The notes beneath the pieces were generated by a model, which did not search any database, had not been told where the DNA came from, and saw nothing but the letters and a program-made list of their open reading frames with translations. Made by a program: the position numbers and the translations under genes. A DNA stretch of 60,109 nt from Asticcacaulis biprosthecium C19 (GTDB lineage Bacteria; Pseudomonadota; Alphaproteobacteria; Caulobacterales; Caulobacteraceae). The stretch covers positions 123,644 to 183,752 of the forward strand of contig NZ_GL883078.1 in assembly GCF_000204015.1 (NCBI RefSeq), in the 5' to 3' direction. Of this stretch, positions 60,101 to 60,109 are shown piece by piece (position 1 is the first letter of the stretch; each line of letters starts with the position of its first letter).

Positions 60101-60109
60101 GCTGGAACT

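Overview
The window is a stretch of a high-GC alphaproteobacterial chromosome, most likely Caulobacterales and Asticcacaulis- or Caulobacter-like. The pointers are a circularly permuted (two-piece) tmRNA whose tag is (A)ANDNFAQEHALAA, an alphaproteobacterial SspB adaptor gene next to it, a DUF4169 gene near a ribbon-helix-helix gene, and a pectin/sugar-acid oriented gene set. This placement is inference from gene content; no 16S gene is present.

Layout. 1-4 kb is accessory-looking: the tail of an AT-richer unknown gene, an S41 peptidase/MarR operon with a palindromic operator, a RelB/ParE-type toxin-antitoxin pair, and a GxxExxY-family gene inside a unit bounded by 39-bp inverted repeats. 4-10.5 kb is the tamA-tamB pair. 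10.6-12.7 kb has mrp and miaA. 12.7-18.8 kb holds three tandem paralogous S9 peptidases with Tat-type leaders, the third frameshifted. 18.9-24 kb holds a duplicated-domain DUF3828 protein, a FadR-type regulator, an aldose-1-epimerase lipoprotein and an aldonate dehydratase. 24-30.6 kb is a histidine-utilisation locus (hutU-hutH-hutI divergent from hutF-hutC) with two HutC-like boxes between the arms. 30.7 kb is a hexuronate-type MFS transporter. 32-41 kb has a HAMP sensor fragment, ssrA, sspB, a large membrane serine hydrolase, a RusA-like nuclease, a cyclophilin and uvrD. 41-51 kb has small regulators, YccF, a GIN-domain protein, a slipin, uvrC, an acyltransferase, an MFS exporter and dapE. 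51-58.7 kb has truA-fmt-def, rmuC, a VUT transporter, recR-ybaB-dnaX and the SRP RNA gene. The window ends with a family-10 pectate lyase.

Together the genes suggest an organism living on plant polymers and amino acids. The pectate lyase and the hexuronate transporter, 28 kb apart, carry the same 14-bp operator (TGACACCGGTGTCA, 13 of 14 matched in the second), which suggests one uronate-responsive regulon.

The most unusual content is a family of six intergenic hairpin loci (seven inverted-repeat pairs). Their arms share one design: CC[A/G] followed by two or three iterations of a 9- or 10-bp unit beginning C[A/G][A/G]AT. Three sequence classes are present. Four of the six loci lie between convergent genes, two are homologous copies in opposite orientation with conserved internal hairpins, one locus is nested (one hairpin inside another), and one encloses the GxxExxY gene like the ends of an insertion sequence. 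I regard this as the best candidate for an undescribed system: a GxxExxY protein with its iteron hairpins, formally resembling RAYT/REP.
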